From a virus, in the IMG/VR virus record IMGVR_UViG_3300029319_000181, positions 1-36,281 of that record: a stretch of 36,281 nucleotides of DNA. One strand, 5' to 3'. Shown piece by piece: positions 7,573 through 17,200 of the stretch; position 1 is the stretch's first letter; the number at the start of each line of letters is the position of its first letter. Both the position numbers and the translations under genes were made by a program. The notes under the pieces are model-generated. The model had not been told where the DNA came from, made no database searches, and saw nothing but the letters and a program-made list of their open reading frames with translations.

Positions 7573-7744
7573 CCGTCTAACCGTCAAGTGCCGCCAGTGC
7601 TTGCATGAGCACATACCACGCCGCCTACAGGCTCGATTCCTTGACGGTGACCGTGAGCGCATCAGCCTATGGTGCTGCAAGGAATGCGGCCATCTATGGG
7701 TAGATAGCGCCTTCAAATCAGACGAACGAAAGTCGGGTCAGTAG
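7556..7744 (+). CDS. Zinc-ribbon protein, 62 aa
   Basis: The ATG at 7556 lies inside the end of the thermosome gene (17-nt overlap) and is preceded by GGGAGG. An in-frame TTG at 7541 is less likely. The product has CRQC (C12, C15) and CCKEC (C40 or C41 with C44), followed by GHLW, a classic two-knuckle zinc ribbon. The segment between is basic (HIPRRLQARF). It is the last + strand gene, and its 3' end overlaps the end of the convergent tail-fibre-like gene by 32 bp. Similar small ribbon proteins bind nucleic acid or polymerase subunits. No specific function can be assigned. Confidence 0.75.
   Translation: MGRLLDRLTVKCRQCLHEHIPRRLQARFLDGDRERISLWCCKECGHLWVDSAFKSDERKSGQ
7713..7744. other. Convergent coding overlap (tail-to-tail) between the two operons
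   Basis: The last 32 bp of the + strand zinc-ribbon gene and of the - strand fibre-like gene are shared, so both transcripts are coding here on opposite strands. A perfect 6-bp inverted repeat, GTCAGT and ACTGAC (7737-7742 and 7749-7754) around a 6-nt loop, spans the + strand stop codon. No T-run follows it on either strand, so a terminator role is weak. Any transcription past this point would make antisense RNA to the other operon. Confidence 0.55.
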
Positions 7745-8837
7745 CATGACTGACAGTGCAGACAAAGCGAGCATACCCTCCGTCTGCATCAGCGGTATCA
7801 CCAATAGCAGATGTCGTTGAGTTCGTTAGTGCGAATGTTCCTGTGTTAGACCCATGTGTGTTCTTGATTTCAATAACATAACCTGCTGGGAATGGACCGC
7901 TTGTAGTGACAGCGAATGAGCCACCGGGTGTAAGCACGAGGATGTTAGCATCACTCGCTGTGAGGTCAATAGACGTAGCAGTGCTGGTCAGCACACGGTC
8001 GAAGACAGAACGAGTGAAACGAGCAGCGTGTGTGCCACTGTAGTAGAGCACATCCTTGTCATTGTCCCCTGCTGTGGTGCTGCTGATTTGTCCACCATAA
8101 GATTGCCACAAGACACCATTAGCGCCAAAGTCACCGTGTTCACCACTACCATGAACCTGAGATAGAGCAGTGTGTGTCGCGACCTCTGTTGTGGCTGCAA
8201 CAGCGCCAGTCGTGACTGGTGAGAAATACATTGGCGAAGGGCGGATAAAAACGCGCTTATCGTTCCTCTCACTCTGTGTAAGATTGAGGTCATTGGCTCC
8301 GGCTGCGCTTCCGTTGTATGTTGCACGCACTGTTCCAATCACAATAGATTGCTTATTGTTAGTCCCAACACCATCTGACAGATATGAAGCAGCAGTGCCG
8401 CTGATAGATGCATAGACGCCTGTCGCAGTAGTAACTGGTGTCGCTTGAGCGAACATCACGTATGGTGACGTAGATGTCAAGACGATGACGAAGAGGCACT
8501 CCTTACCACTTGACAGAGCGGTAGTCGAACCAATCTTAGAACTGCTGCCTGATGTCAGGCTGATGGTCGTGTCAGCAATAGTGTAGAGGACGCCGTCCAG
8601 AACATAACTACAACTCTCGACAGTGATTTGATGAGCCGCTGAACTGCTGATTGCACCACCAAGTTGTGCTGGTGTGTTTCGATTACTGTCACCGTATGCG
8701 GTCCCGTGAGCAGATAAGATACCGTTTCCGTGAACGCCTTCGTATAGATTGGTCAGTGACGGAGATAGGATATGGTCGCCGTCACGAAGACCGTCATTTG
8801 TTCCAGCAGTATGTCCTGATAGTGGGTTGTCCGGCAT
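7713..8837 (-). CDS. Virion protein, tail-fibre or tip-like
   Basis: This 374-aa protein is the last gene of the tail operon. It is rich in Ser, Thr, Gly and Ala with few charged residues and long alternating stretches that suggest beta structure, as in viral fibre or spike proteins. Notable segments are GDHILSPSLTNLYEGVHGNG near the start and a C-terminal region with ILVLTPGGSFAV, PAGYVIEIKNTHG and GYARFVCTV that reads like a compact beta domain. No enzyme motif is seen. Its ATG overlaps the upstream stop in a TAATG junction, with GAGGTGA upstream. The position after the hub-like and small baseplate-like genes fits a distal fibre or receptor-binding tip, but family membership is not established. 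Confidence 0.7.
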   Translation of the reverse strand: MPDNPLSGHTAGTNDGLRDGDHILSPSLTNLYEGVHGNGILSAHGTAYGDSNRNTPAQLGGAISSSAAHQITVESCSYVLDGVLYTIADTTISLTSGSSSKIGSTTALSSGKECLFVIVLTSTSPYVMFAQATPVTTATGVYASISGTAASYLSDGVGTNNKQSIVIGTVRATYNGSAAGANDLNLTQSERNDKRVFIRPSPMYFSPVTTGAVAATTEVATHTALSQVHGSGEHGDFGANGVLWQSYGGQISSTTAGDNDKDVLYYSGTHAARFTRSVFDRVLTSTATSIDLTASDANILVLTPGGSFAVTTSGPFPAGYVIEIKNTHGSNTGTFALTNSTTSAIGDTADADGGYARFVCTVSHATDPTFVRLI

Positions 8838-9184
8838 TACTTCACCTCGATTAGAACTTGCACACGCATCTCATTTGATGATGTCTTGAGGACGGGCGCG
8901 ATTGTATGTCTTGCAACAGGGATAAATGTCGAATCAGTCCCCTTGAATTGTATGTAAACCTCTTTCAGTGTCTCATTAAATGATTGATTTGCAGGTAGAA
9001 TAGCCTCAACAAGAATAGTCGAATCATCTACTATTCTCACTGTTGGGTTAAGAGTGATTGCTGGCCGCCCCGCTGCTCCATCAGATGATGTTGAGGGTGT
9101 TCCATCGAATCCAATCACCATCTCATTGATGTTTGACACAAGAGTGTCCAGAAGGGTGCGTTTGATGTAATCACTTACTGGCAT
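8837..9184 (-). CDS. Small baseplate-like or tail accessory protein
   Basis: The ATG at 9184 is preferred. It overlaps the upstream stop as TGATG and has GAGGTGAT upstream. A GTG one codon earlier is the alternative. The roughly 115-aa protein starts with a helical segment (SDYIKRTLLDTLVSNINEMV), then a Gly/Ser linker, then beta-rich sequence (AITLNPTVRIVDDSTILVEA, VYIQFKGTDSTFIPVARHTI) ending in a strand (MRVQVLIEVK). That helix-then-beta pattern and the position between the hub candidate and the fibre candidate suggest a connecting baseplate component. I do not recognise the family. Both ends overlap neighbours by 1-3 nt, so its dosage is probably tied to theirs. Confidence 0.68.
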   Translation of the reverse strand: MPVSDYIKRTLLDTLVSNINEMVIGFDGTPSTSSDGAAGRPAITLNPTVRIVDDSTILVEAILPANQSFNETLKEVYIQFKGTDSTFIPVARHTIAPVLKTSSNEMRVQVLIEVK

Positions 9185-10611
9185 CACATATCACCTCTGA
9201 ATATTACTGGTATGGATTTACTGCCGCCGACGACCTCTTGCGAACTGGTTGCCCCGATTGTTCCCCTCGCCATCGCCTTCCCAATGATGAACCCTGTGCC
9301 TGATGCACCGTGCTGCTTCACTTGAATGATTGGGATAGTGTTGATTCTGATGTCACCAAACAGGGACATATTCAATTCACGCACCTGTTCAATCTCAGCC
9401 TTTGCCTTTGCACTCAAGGATATTCCGTCCTTGATGCCCTGTAGGACACCCTCGACACCTGTATCTACCATCAAGAAAACAAAGTCACTTTCACCTGTTC
9501 TAAGCGAGTGTCTTGACTCTGTGATAATGCGCCTCACGCCGTCATACTCGACAATCTTACCCGGTCGTAAGTCCCATGCCTCAAGGTGACCCTTGCTGCT
9601 TTTACTACCAGCCTCGACGCTGTTAGCCTTGAGAATGTTCAGTGCAACGCGACGGGCTTCTCTGTCACTATTGACAGTGATGTCTTCAATAATCTCAGGT
9701 GCGGCTTGTATGTCTCCTATACGACCACTCTGCCTCTCGCCATCATTGACAAGAGCATATGCTGATTGGTTGAGTGCCTTTGGGAATCCCTGCACAGCGA
9801 TGCGGTTAGGTGTATTGGATATTGGATTGGTAGCACTTGGCCCTGTGCGGGCTTTAGAATCAAGTAATCTACCTGCGCCACCAAAGTTGAATGGAATGTA
9901 AAGCATGTTTCCATATGCATCGAAGTAAACAATGCGGTTATCGTGTCTACCAAGGAAGCGTAGAGCCTCCATGACATTGACATCATAGAAGTCGAATGCA
10001 ACGAACTCAGTGCTATGCTTACGTCTATCTTTGGTAGCATTCGTTGGTGTGCGAGGTAGAGCGATATTGACTGAAGCAAGTGATTCTTCAATGACACGAC
10101 CAAGACGTAGAGCCATGTCTGTTGTTCGTAATCCAACATCTAACGTCTGACCAAGGTGCCCACGTGTGGATTGGAAACCAAGGTCAGCAGCAGTGCCACC
10201 CTGTAGATTGCGTAAAGCGAGGACTACTCCCTTACCAGACGACAAAACTGAGCCGGGAACAAGACGGAAAGAAGGGTTGTCGGCAGAGAAAATCAGCGGT
10301 GGCCTATTTAAAGCAGCAGTATCATCCAATAATGACCCTATATAAATCGGCGAAGATGTATTCTCATGTCCAGCGACTTGAGGTTGCATGATTCGCATAC
10401 CTCCTTCGACCTCAGTCAACTCATATGCACGCTCTGATGCGATAGCGAAATTAGTAGAATTGCGTTTTCTGACTGTTACCTTCTGCTGGGTATTACCTTG
10501 CATTGTAATCTCACCAACATGCACAGCGTTGTCTACAAACTTGGGCTTACGCGTATGTTTCATGATAACATCGCTGTCGCCAGTCAAGCGTTGCTGTGCG
10601 AGGTAAGGCAT
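9184..10611 (-). CDS. Tail hub or baseplate candidate
   Basis: The ATG at 10611 overlaps the upstream TGA and has AAGGAGGG upstream. A GTG one codon earlier is possible. The roughly 475-aa protein has a beta-rich N-terminal region (VGEITMQGNTQQKVTV), then a mixed middle. DVNVMEALRFLGRHDNRIVYF followed by AYGNMLYIPFNFGG (residues about 212-246) resembles the shape seen in phage hub proteins of the gpD/gp27 type, where a helix precedes a strand with an aspartate-glycine turn. DLRPGKIVEYDGVRRIITESRH further along is also hub-like. The C-terminal third has a charged helix (SAKAKAEIEQVRELN) and Gly-rich strands. Assignment rests on these shapes and on gene order after the giant protein, so it is tentative. 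Confidence 0.6.
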   Translation of the reverse strand: MPYLAQQRLTGDSDVIMKHTRKPKFVDNAVHVGEITMQGNTQQKVTVRKRNSTNFAIASERAYELTEVEGGMRIMQPQVAGHENTSSPIYIGSLLDDTAALNRPPLIFSADNPSFRLVPGSVLSSGKGVVLALRNLQGGTAADLGFQSTRGHLGQTLDVGLRTTDMALRLGRVIEESLASVNIALPRTPTNATKDRRKHSTEFVAFDFYDVNVMEALRFLGRHDNRIVYFDAYGNMLYIPFNFGGAGRLLDSKARTGPSATNPISNTPNRIAVQGFPKALNQSAYALVNDGERQSGRIGDIQAAPEIIEDITVNSDREARRVALNILKANSVEAGSKSSKGHLEAWDLRPGKIVEYDGVRRIITESRHSLRTGESDFVFLMVDTGVEGVLQGIKDGISLSAKAKAEIEQVRELNMSLFGDIRINTIPIIQVKQHGASGTGFIIGKAMARGTIGATSSQEVVGGSKSIPVIFRGDM

Positions 10612-11099
10612 CACATTCCCTCCTTAATTTGAGTCAAGAACTTAGGGTCAACATCGTCCATAAAACGATAGTCATCAGGGAATAACCGTTTTGTGTCCTC
10701 GCCGGTATCATCACCATAACCCATGTATTCTTCGGGCACTCCCGCCCCCTCTCTAATACCGATAAGCGCACTGGTGGTGTCGTAATCGTGGTCCCCGTAG
10801 AAGAGTGCACGTTCAGGTTTTGTGGTCACAAACGCACCTCTGTAAGTTGGATTATAATTTTCCATTAACTTATCATGAGAGCCATCTTCTACGGCTTGAA
10901 AATATTCTTCTATGTTTTTGTATGTGTCCTTCAGTTTTTTGTTAGCCCTTAATCCCTGCCTCATAATTTGTTGAACATTTGTTTCAGGAGTCCCATGATA
11001 ATACTTCACTGGGCCGTGAGAAGAAGGTAAATCAGGATGAAACTCACCAAGTTCTGTTTGGCGTTTCAGCAACCGCCAAGCGAGGTCCATTGGAAGCAT
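10611..11099 (-). CDS. ADP-ribosyltransferase-like protein
   Basis: The ATG at 11099 overlaps the stop of the small membrane protein (TGATG). A GTG one codon upstream is also in frame. The 162-aa product has features of the ADP-ribosyltransferase (PARP/KptA-like) fold. There is an early strand with YYHGTPETNVQQIMRQGL (H35), the usual histidine strand followed by a helix and Gly-Leu, and then GAFVTTKPERALFYG (Y101), matching the second strand with Thr and the helix ending in Tyr. A later acidic region (GVPEEYMGYGDDTGED) could hold the final acidic residue. The N-terminus has an amphipathic helix (DLAWRLLKR). Viral ART proteins, such as T4 Alt, are carried in virions and modify host proteins. 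Placement among tail genes would fit an injected or surface enzyme. It could instead be an inactive fold. Confidence 0.55.
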   Translation of the reverse strand: MLPMDLAWRLLKRQTELGEFHPDLPSSHGPVKYYHGTPETNVQQIMRQGLRANKKLKDTYKNIEEYFQAVEDGSHDKLMENYNPTYRGAFVTTKPERALFYGDHDYDTTSALIGIREGAGVPEEYMGYGDDTGEDTKRLFPDDYRFMDDVDPKFLTQIKEGM

Positions 11100-11215
11100 C
11101 ACATATCACTCCAACGTGCAGCATCTTCACGACTCATAGCAATATGCAAACCTATGCAAATACCGATGAAGAATCCACCTATCAGTGAAATTGTAAACAA
11201 TTCAAGATTGGTCAC
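11099..11215 (-). CDS. 38-aa single-span membrane protein
   Basis: A short frame fits exactly between the giant gene and the ART-like gene. Its GTG start (11213-11215) overlaps the giant gene's TGA in a GTGA junction, and its own TGA overlaps the next ATG. The peptide has a short polar N-terminus, a hydrophobic Gly/Ile/Phe-rich segment (about residues 7-27, including SLIGGFFIGICIGLHIA) and a charged C-terminus with SREDAARW. This is the profile of a one-pass membrane protein with the tail exposed. No obvious ribosome-binding site lies just before the GTG, so expression would depend on coupling from the giant gene. Holin-like, anchoring or immunity-type roles are all possible and none is shown. 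Confidence 0.6.
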   Translation of the reverse strand: MTNLELFTISLIGGFFIGICIGLHIAMSREDAARWSDM

Positions 11216-14200
11216 GAAGCATCACCGCTGTGGTCTGATGTATTGTAGGTAACATCTTCTTTATGCCCCTTGCTGTGCAATGATTGACTAAAGCGCGGTT
11301 TGACTGTGAAATCCTTCTCATTACCCGTATTACGAGGCGCATCACTACGGAAGTGCTGAAGTGTATTTTCAGTGATAATAAGGCGACTAACTGTGCTCTT
11401 CAGTGTGGTCTTATCAAAGCCCGTGGCTTCAGTGCCGGGGAGTTTTGGTCCCTTTGCAACTGGCACAGTATCACTACTTGTCTCCATTAGGTATACTGGT
11501 TGATATGGTGCGTTGCTTGCTGGATTATTACTACCACCTATGAAGAACCCATCAGCGGCGCGTGCGCTGGTTGTTTCATAGGTAAACAGACCATACTTAC
11601 CACCGGCAGTTGCTGAAAAGAAAGTGCCACCGTCTTGTGGACTACTGCTGTGTAGATTGTGTTCAGGTCGGAATACTTCGATATGTTGGTTATCAAGCAG
11701 ACGCACTGGTCGTAGCATAAACTTGACACTGGTATCCTTGTAGTTTGTCTGTGCGCTTGTGCTGTCATAGGTAGTGGTCTGATATGGATTGCTTGTTTTC
11801 TCTCCACCGGCTAAACTACTACGACCCCAACCTGTATCATCGAATGGGTTGACGAATGAGCGTGATTCGATGATGTATGAACCGCCCATTGGTTTGACGT
11901 TAGAAGTATGACTGAATCGCATTACACCACCGTGTGGTTGTGCGGCGAATGATAGGCTTCTGAGGTCATAATCACCAAGTGTCTGCGACCCTGCTTGCAT
12001 ACCACCATGAAGAATGACACGTTGTCCTACACCACGGTCAGCGTGTAGGCTGTGGGCCTCGGTGTTGATAGCAACATAGTCCCTGTCAACACCACTCGAA
12101 ATTGTCTCAAGTGCCTCTGCATCAAGACCAATACGGGGGCTGGTTCGAGATACTGCGTCTTTATGCACGCTTGTGCCGCTAACCGTCTCAACTCGGTCAC
12201 TGACTACTGCTTCAGGCTTGAGAAGACCATCTTCGTCAATCTCAAGTCGAGCACTGATACCACGCCTTAGTTCATCAGATTGTAGCGTGTCGTTTCGTGG
12301 GCGCACATATCCTTGACCAAATGCTGGCTCAGCAGTATGATGAGAGAGAACAAGGCCGGATGCTTCGTAGACATCGCTTAATTCAACCAATAGGTCTTCG
12401 TTGAACTGCGTTGGGTAACGCACACCACGACCGCCACCCATATCACCTACACGCATAGCGTTAGTAGGCGCGAACACATCAACAAGAGAGTTGGAATCAT
12501 TGTTGTTTGTGTTGTTCTTTGTTCCACCGAAACGAGGGATAGATGCAGTGGTAGCAGATAGAAGATTACCACTACTATCTAACACACCCTTGACATTGAA
12601 GATAGGCTTACCGTTGTTCCAAATCCTCGCGTGTGGTGTTCTGTTGTTGGTGCGGTCATACTCGTATGCATCACCAGCGTCCCATGCTGGGCGAATACCA
12701 AAGCCACGCACTGGTGCGCGACGCACATCTTCGCCACGTGTGTTGCCCCACCAATCTACAAGATAGTATCCAACGGCAGCATCAATCGTAGTGACACCCA
12801 ACGCTTCGTTATCACCCCACCAGTCACGAGGCACTGCTTCAGCACCACTGAAGTCACTCTCTGTTAGGTTGGCTAAGTCCTCAGTGATTGTCGTATTACC
12901 AGCAAGTCCTGCCTTTGCTTGTGTGAGCGTGATGGCTTGATTACCGTTTGCCTCGGTGGGAACTGCTGAAACAGTAATCTTACCATTGTGTCCATTTGCA
13001 TGCTCTATCGCAGCCTTGAGTTGCACCAAATATGCATTCTGTGTGGACGCAGAGCCAGTTAGATTGATGGCTACAGCGATACCACCAGCAAGTGCCGAGC
13101 CAGCAGTGCTGGCACCTGTATCTGATGATGCTGTGAGAACGTCACCAGTTGCTACGGTAGTTGCATTGTCATCTACCAAGACGTATGTTCTTGATGTTCC
13201 GTCAGTTGAGGTCAGCACGATTGTTTGCTTCTCACTCATACCACTTGCGGCATCACCGTCTGTGACTGTAAGAGTAGCAGTGGCCGCACTATTGGTGTCC
13301 CTTAGTGTTCTTACAGGACATCCGTAACTTCTCGTCATGCGACGACCATCGCTGTATCGCACTTGCCACTCAGGTTTGTCTACACCAAGCATAGCCGCTG
13401 CGTTGGTCTGTCGTTCCATCATACCGACATAGGTGACAGGTAGAGTGCTGTTTGCAAGACCAGCCCCTCCAGCATAATTCCAACTCTGTGTTTCATATTC
13501 AGTTAGTGGACCGGCCTTGTAGCCTACTGTGAAGTTACTTGCACTTGCGTGTGTAGCAGCCTCTTGGTAGGCTCGCATTCCGTAGTGCCCCCATTGCGGT
13601 CGGTTCCATGGTTGGCGAAGACCGAAGCGATAACCAAACGGATAACGGCGCGTTGTGATTGATGAAGCAGCAGCGGTTGTAATACCATTACTTACTGAAT
13701 AAGACCCATCATCATCAGCATCAGTCCAGTATGTAGCACCAGCAGCGGTATATGCGCGTGGGACATGCCATGCAGCAGACCATGCAGCATAACCATCGAG
13801 ACGGCTATTGAGTGGACCACCACGACTACCACACGGCCAGTAGTGACTGAGCATGACTGTAGCACTACCTTGTGCTTCGTATCCTGACATAGCATGGATA
13901 TTCGTGGCAGTTTCCACAGAGCCATCTGCATTTTTGTAAATGAAGTCACCCACGCCCGGATTGTTGAATAAATTAGTCGTAAAACCCGCTGTAGTAGTTC
14001 CTGAAATGTGTATGGCACCTGATGATTTACCAATAAACAAACCATCCGATGTAAACAACAAGGTGTCTGCTGGTATTTCTGACATATTGTTACCAGAGAA
14101 TGTTAAGAGTGTAGACCCAACGCTTGCGACAGCGAGTGAAATCTTTTCTGGTGGCTTTGGTGTATTCATATCAAGATTGAATGGCCCATGACTGACAGCA

Positions 14201-17200
14201 TAGTTCGCGCCATGATAGTGAACTGTCTCAAAGTGTTCAGGCATACTGTTGTATGCAGCCTTGTTGACCGCTCGGTCACTGGTGAGATTACCCCAAGTTC
14301 TTGAGCCATCAGAATAGAAAGTATGTGGACGACCAAGATTTGGATGCCACATACATAGGAAAGCATCCGGGGTATGAAGGCTATTTGTGTCCCTTGTGCC
14401 ACTCAACATCTGTGGTAGTGTTCGTGTCAATACACTGGTCTTACCGTCGTTGAATAGAGAAGATGCAGCAGCAGTCGAATACTCCCTTGTAAGTCGTAAA
14501 ACAGCACCGTTTTGAGGCATAGTCGTGGTTGTAGGAACGACGATTAGATTGGTTTTGTTCATTGTAGTAGCGTTGTTTGTTGTGCCTGAACGAACAGTAT
14601 AATCAAACTCAGCAGTGGTCCCGTCACTCTTTGTGTATTGCAACTTCTGCCCATAGTAAGGAACTTCAGGAAGATGTGTTGCATCATCTACTACAATACC
14701 GTAGAACGTCAAGGTGCCATTTGTCACCGCGCCACCAGTGGTTGATGCACTCAATTCAAACTCAGTGTCGCTTGTTACAGATGCGACAAAAGCACCTGCT
14801 GGTATACCAGTGCCAGTCACCAACATACCGGCTTTGATTTGCCCATCATCATCGTCGTGGGTAATAGTAGGGTCATTGTTGTAATCACATGTAGCATTCG
14901 TGAAGGATGTTGACTGAACAGTCATCACTGGTGACAGGCTTGCATTAGCCAAGACCTTGGAATACATATCAGGATAGATACTTGGATAACCAGCAAGAGT
15001 CAATTGACAACCAATTGAACCAAAACTGGCACGACAGAACTCGTAGTAATTGTCTATACGTGCAAGGGATAGATGTCTAAAGCCAGTAGCAGTGCTATCG
15101 TCAGGTGCAACCTTGTGCATGATAGACCACCATGGAATGTGTAGTGTTCTCCCCGGTGTCGAATCACTGAACATACCCACATGATACGCGTGTGTAGAGC
15201 GAGTAAATGCCGGACTCTGATTACCCTGCACACCGAGAGCGTTGTAGGTCAACAACGGTGGTATGTTAGTGAACTGTCCACCATGGTCGGGGTCATGGTC
15301 AAGGATGACCTCGTTGATGAACACCTCACAACCACGCACATCCGCGAGTGTAGCCTCGGCGAGAACTAACGTCACGCCACCGATAGCAGAACCCCGCTCG
15401 CTATCATACTTGATACCGACTACGAGGTTGACTTGTTGACTGGTCAACTCTACAGCAGAGCCATTTGGTAAAGAGGTGGCTGAACTATGATTTGCATGGA
15501 AACCTGCAATCTGTTGTTTACGCACATTGGGTTGTATAACAATCTGATATGCACCGACTTCAGCGGGGTCAGGAAAGTGCCTGTCAAGGGTGTAATTTCC
15601 TGCTGCTTCAAGAATGATAGAGTGACCACCAGCCTTGTTCATGTCACCAGCAGTTCCCTTAGATGCAAGGATTCCATACCCGTCATACTTGACCTTGGTT
15701 TCAAACATCAGCGTGAAAGCGCCACCGTGAATATCGCTTGGTCCTGATGGTAACGCTGTCAAAGAGCCGACACGAAGTGGTGGATTGAGTGGATGCATCT
15801 TGTCTGTGATTGTAGAACTAAGAGATGTATCAACCAGCCCAATGTTGTCTTTCAGTGTAATGTAATCTTCATCAGCACGTGTCACTCTGTTTTCGCTACG
15901 AGAGCGTGAGTAAAGACCCTGATACGCAGGATGTGCCCAATGGCCCGGTAGCATAGGCATGGTTGCGTTGACGAAGTGATGACCCATACGCGGGTATGGC
16001 ATGGGTGTCAACTGCGGCTTGCTATAGCGTGTATGCAGGAGTGTGTTCTGGTCACCGTCGAAGTAGAGTGTATGCGCCATGTCCGGGCTGTTACCACTAA
16101 CTTCAGCATGGTCACGAAGACGACGAGCAGCAAAGAAGCGAGTGCTTCCCGCTGGCACGTAGTAGGATGGTGAGATGTTGATAGTCACAGATGCCGGTGG
16201 GTTATCACTTAGGAACTGGTCAAAGTCAATGTCACCTACCACACCTGTGAAGGTAGCACCGCTAATACCAGTATAGGAAACAATCACTGCTTCTGTAGAG
16301 GTGGCAAGACGTAGGAAGCGACGATTGTCACTTCGTTCCTTTGACGCAAACCCAGCATCAAATACAGCAGATGTAACAGTCGCTGAAGCAGTTAGCGTAG
16401 TGCCGCTAAAACTACTCACCGTCAAAGATTGATTGACAACACCGCTGGTGTGATTGTAAGTTACAGGATAACGCTCTGTGTGGCTATGCCCCATCTTTGT
16501 GACATGGAAGAACAATGTCCTGTCATGCAGTTCGTAAGATGATTGTATTGGGTTATCCTGTGTTGCCCCTGTCCAACCATCTCGTGTGCTGTCAGGGAAT
16601 GACTCACCCTGTGAGATATGTTCCCAACCAACCTCACCCATCGTAGGACCATAACGCGGTCCCTTGATTGCATTATCAAAGAGATGCCCAACATGAGATG
16701 CTCCGAGGTCAGGATGTAGCATACCACCATCACCAATGTTCTCATTCTGGTAGGCTTGCAACCTATCATATCCTGAGCGCACAATGATGTTACCCGGTAT
16801 CGCATCAGGGTTAGGTAAGCGAACTTTCAGGTTAGGCTCAATACCACTGTTCGCATTGGCTGGTTGTAGTCCACTGGCAAGCCGTTCACCTGCTGTTTGG
16901 AATGCACGAATGATGACACCAAACGGCGAACCACCCTCAATCTTGTGCGTCTGACCTGTGTCGTCAATAACTTCCATTGCCTCGAATTGCAACTCTTCAT
17001 TTGGAATCTCCAAGATGTTGCGCAACTCATGTGGGTGTCGCGCTGCTAATTGAGGATGCGCGAGTTCTTGTGCCTGTAGAATAGGCATCATGGCACTGTT
17101 AGTTGTCTCAAACGAGAATCGAACATTTCCATACAACTTCTCACCCATGGTGTATTCTGTATTACTTTTAACACGGTTAATCCAAGGAATAGCACCAAGA

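Noticed and set aside
7737-7754. GTCAGT/ACTGAC inverted repeat as a transcription terminator
   Set aside because: The stem is only 6 bp and no T-run follows on either strand. Noted as part of the junction but not called a terminator.
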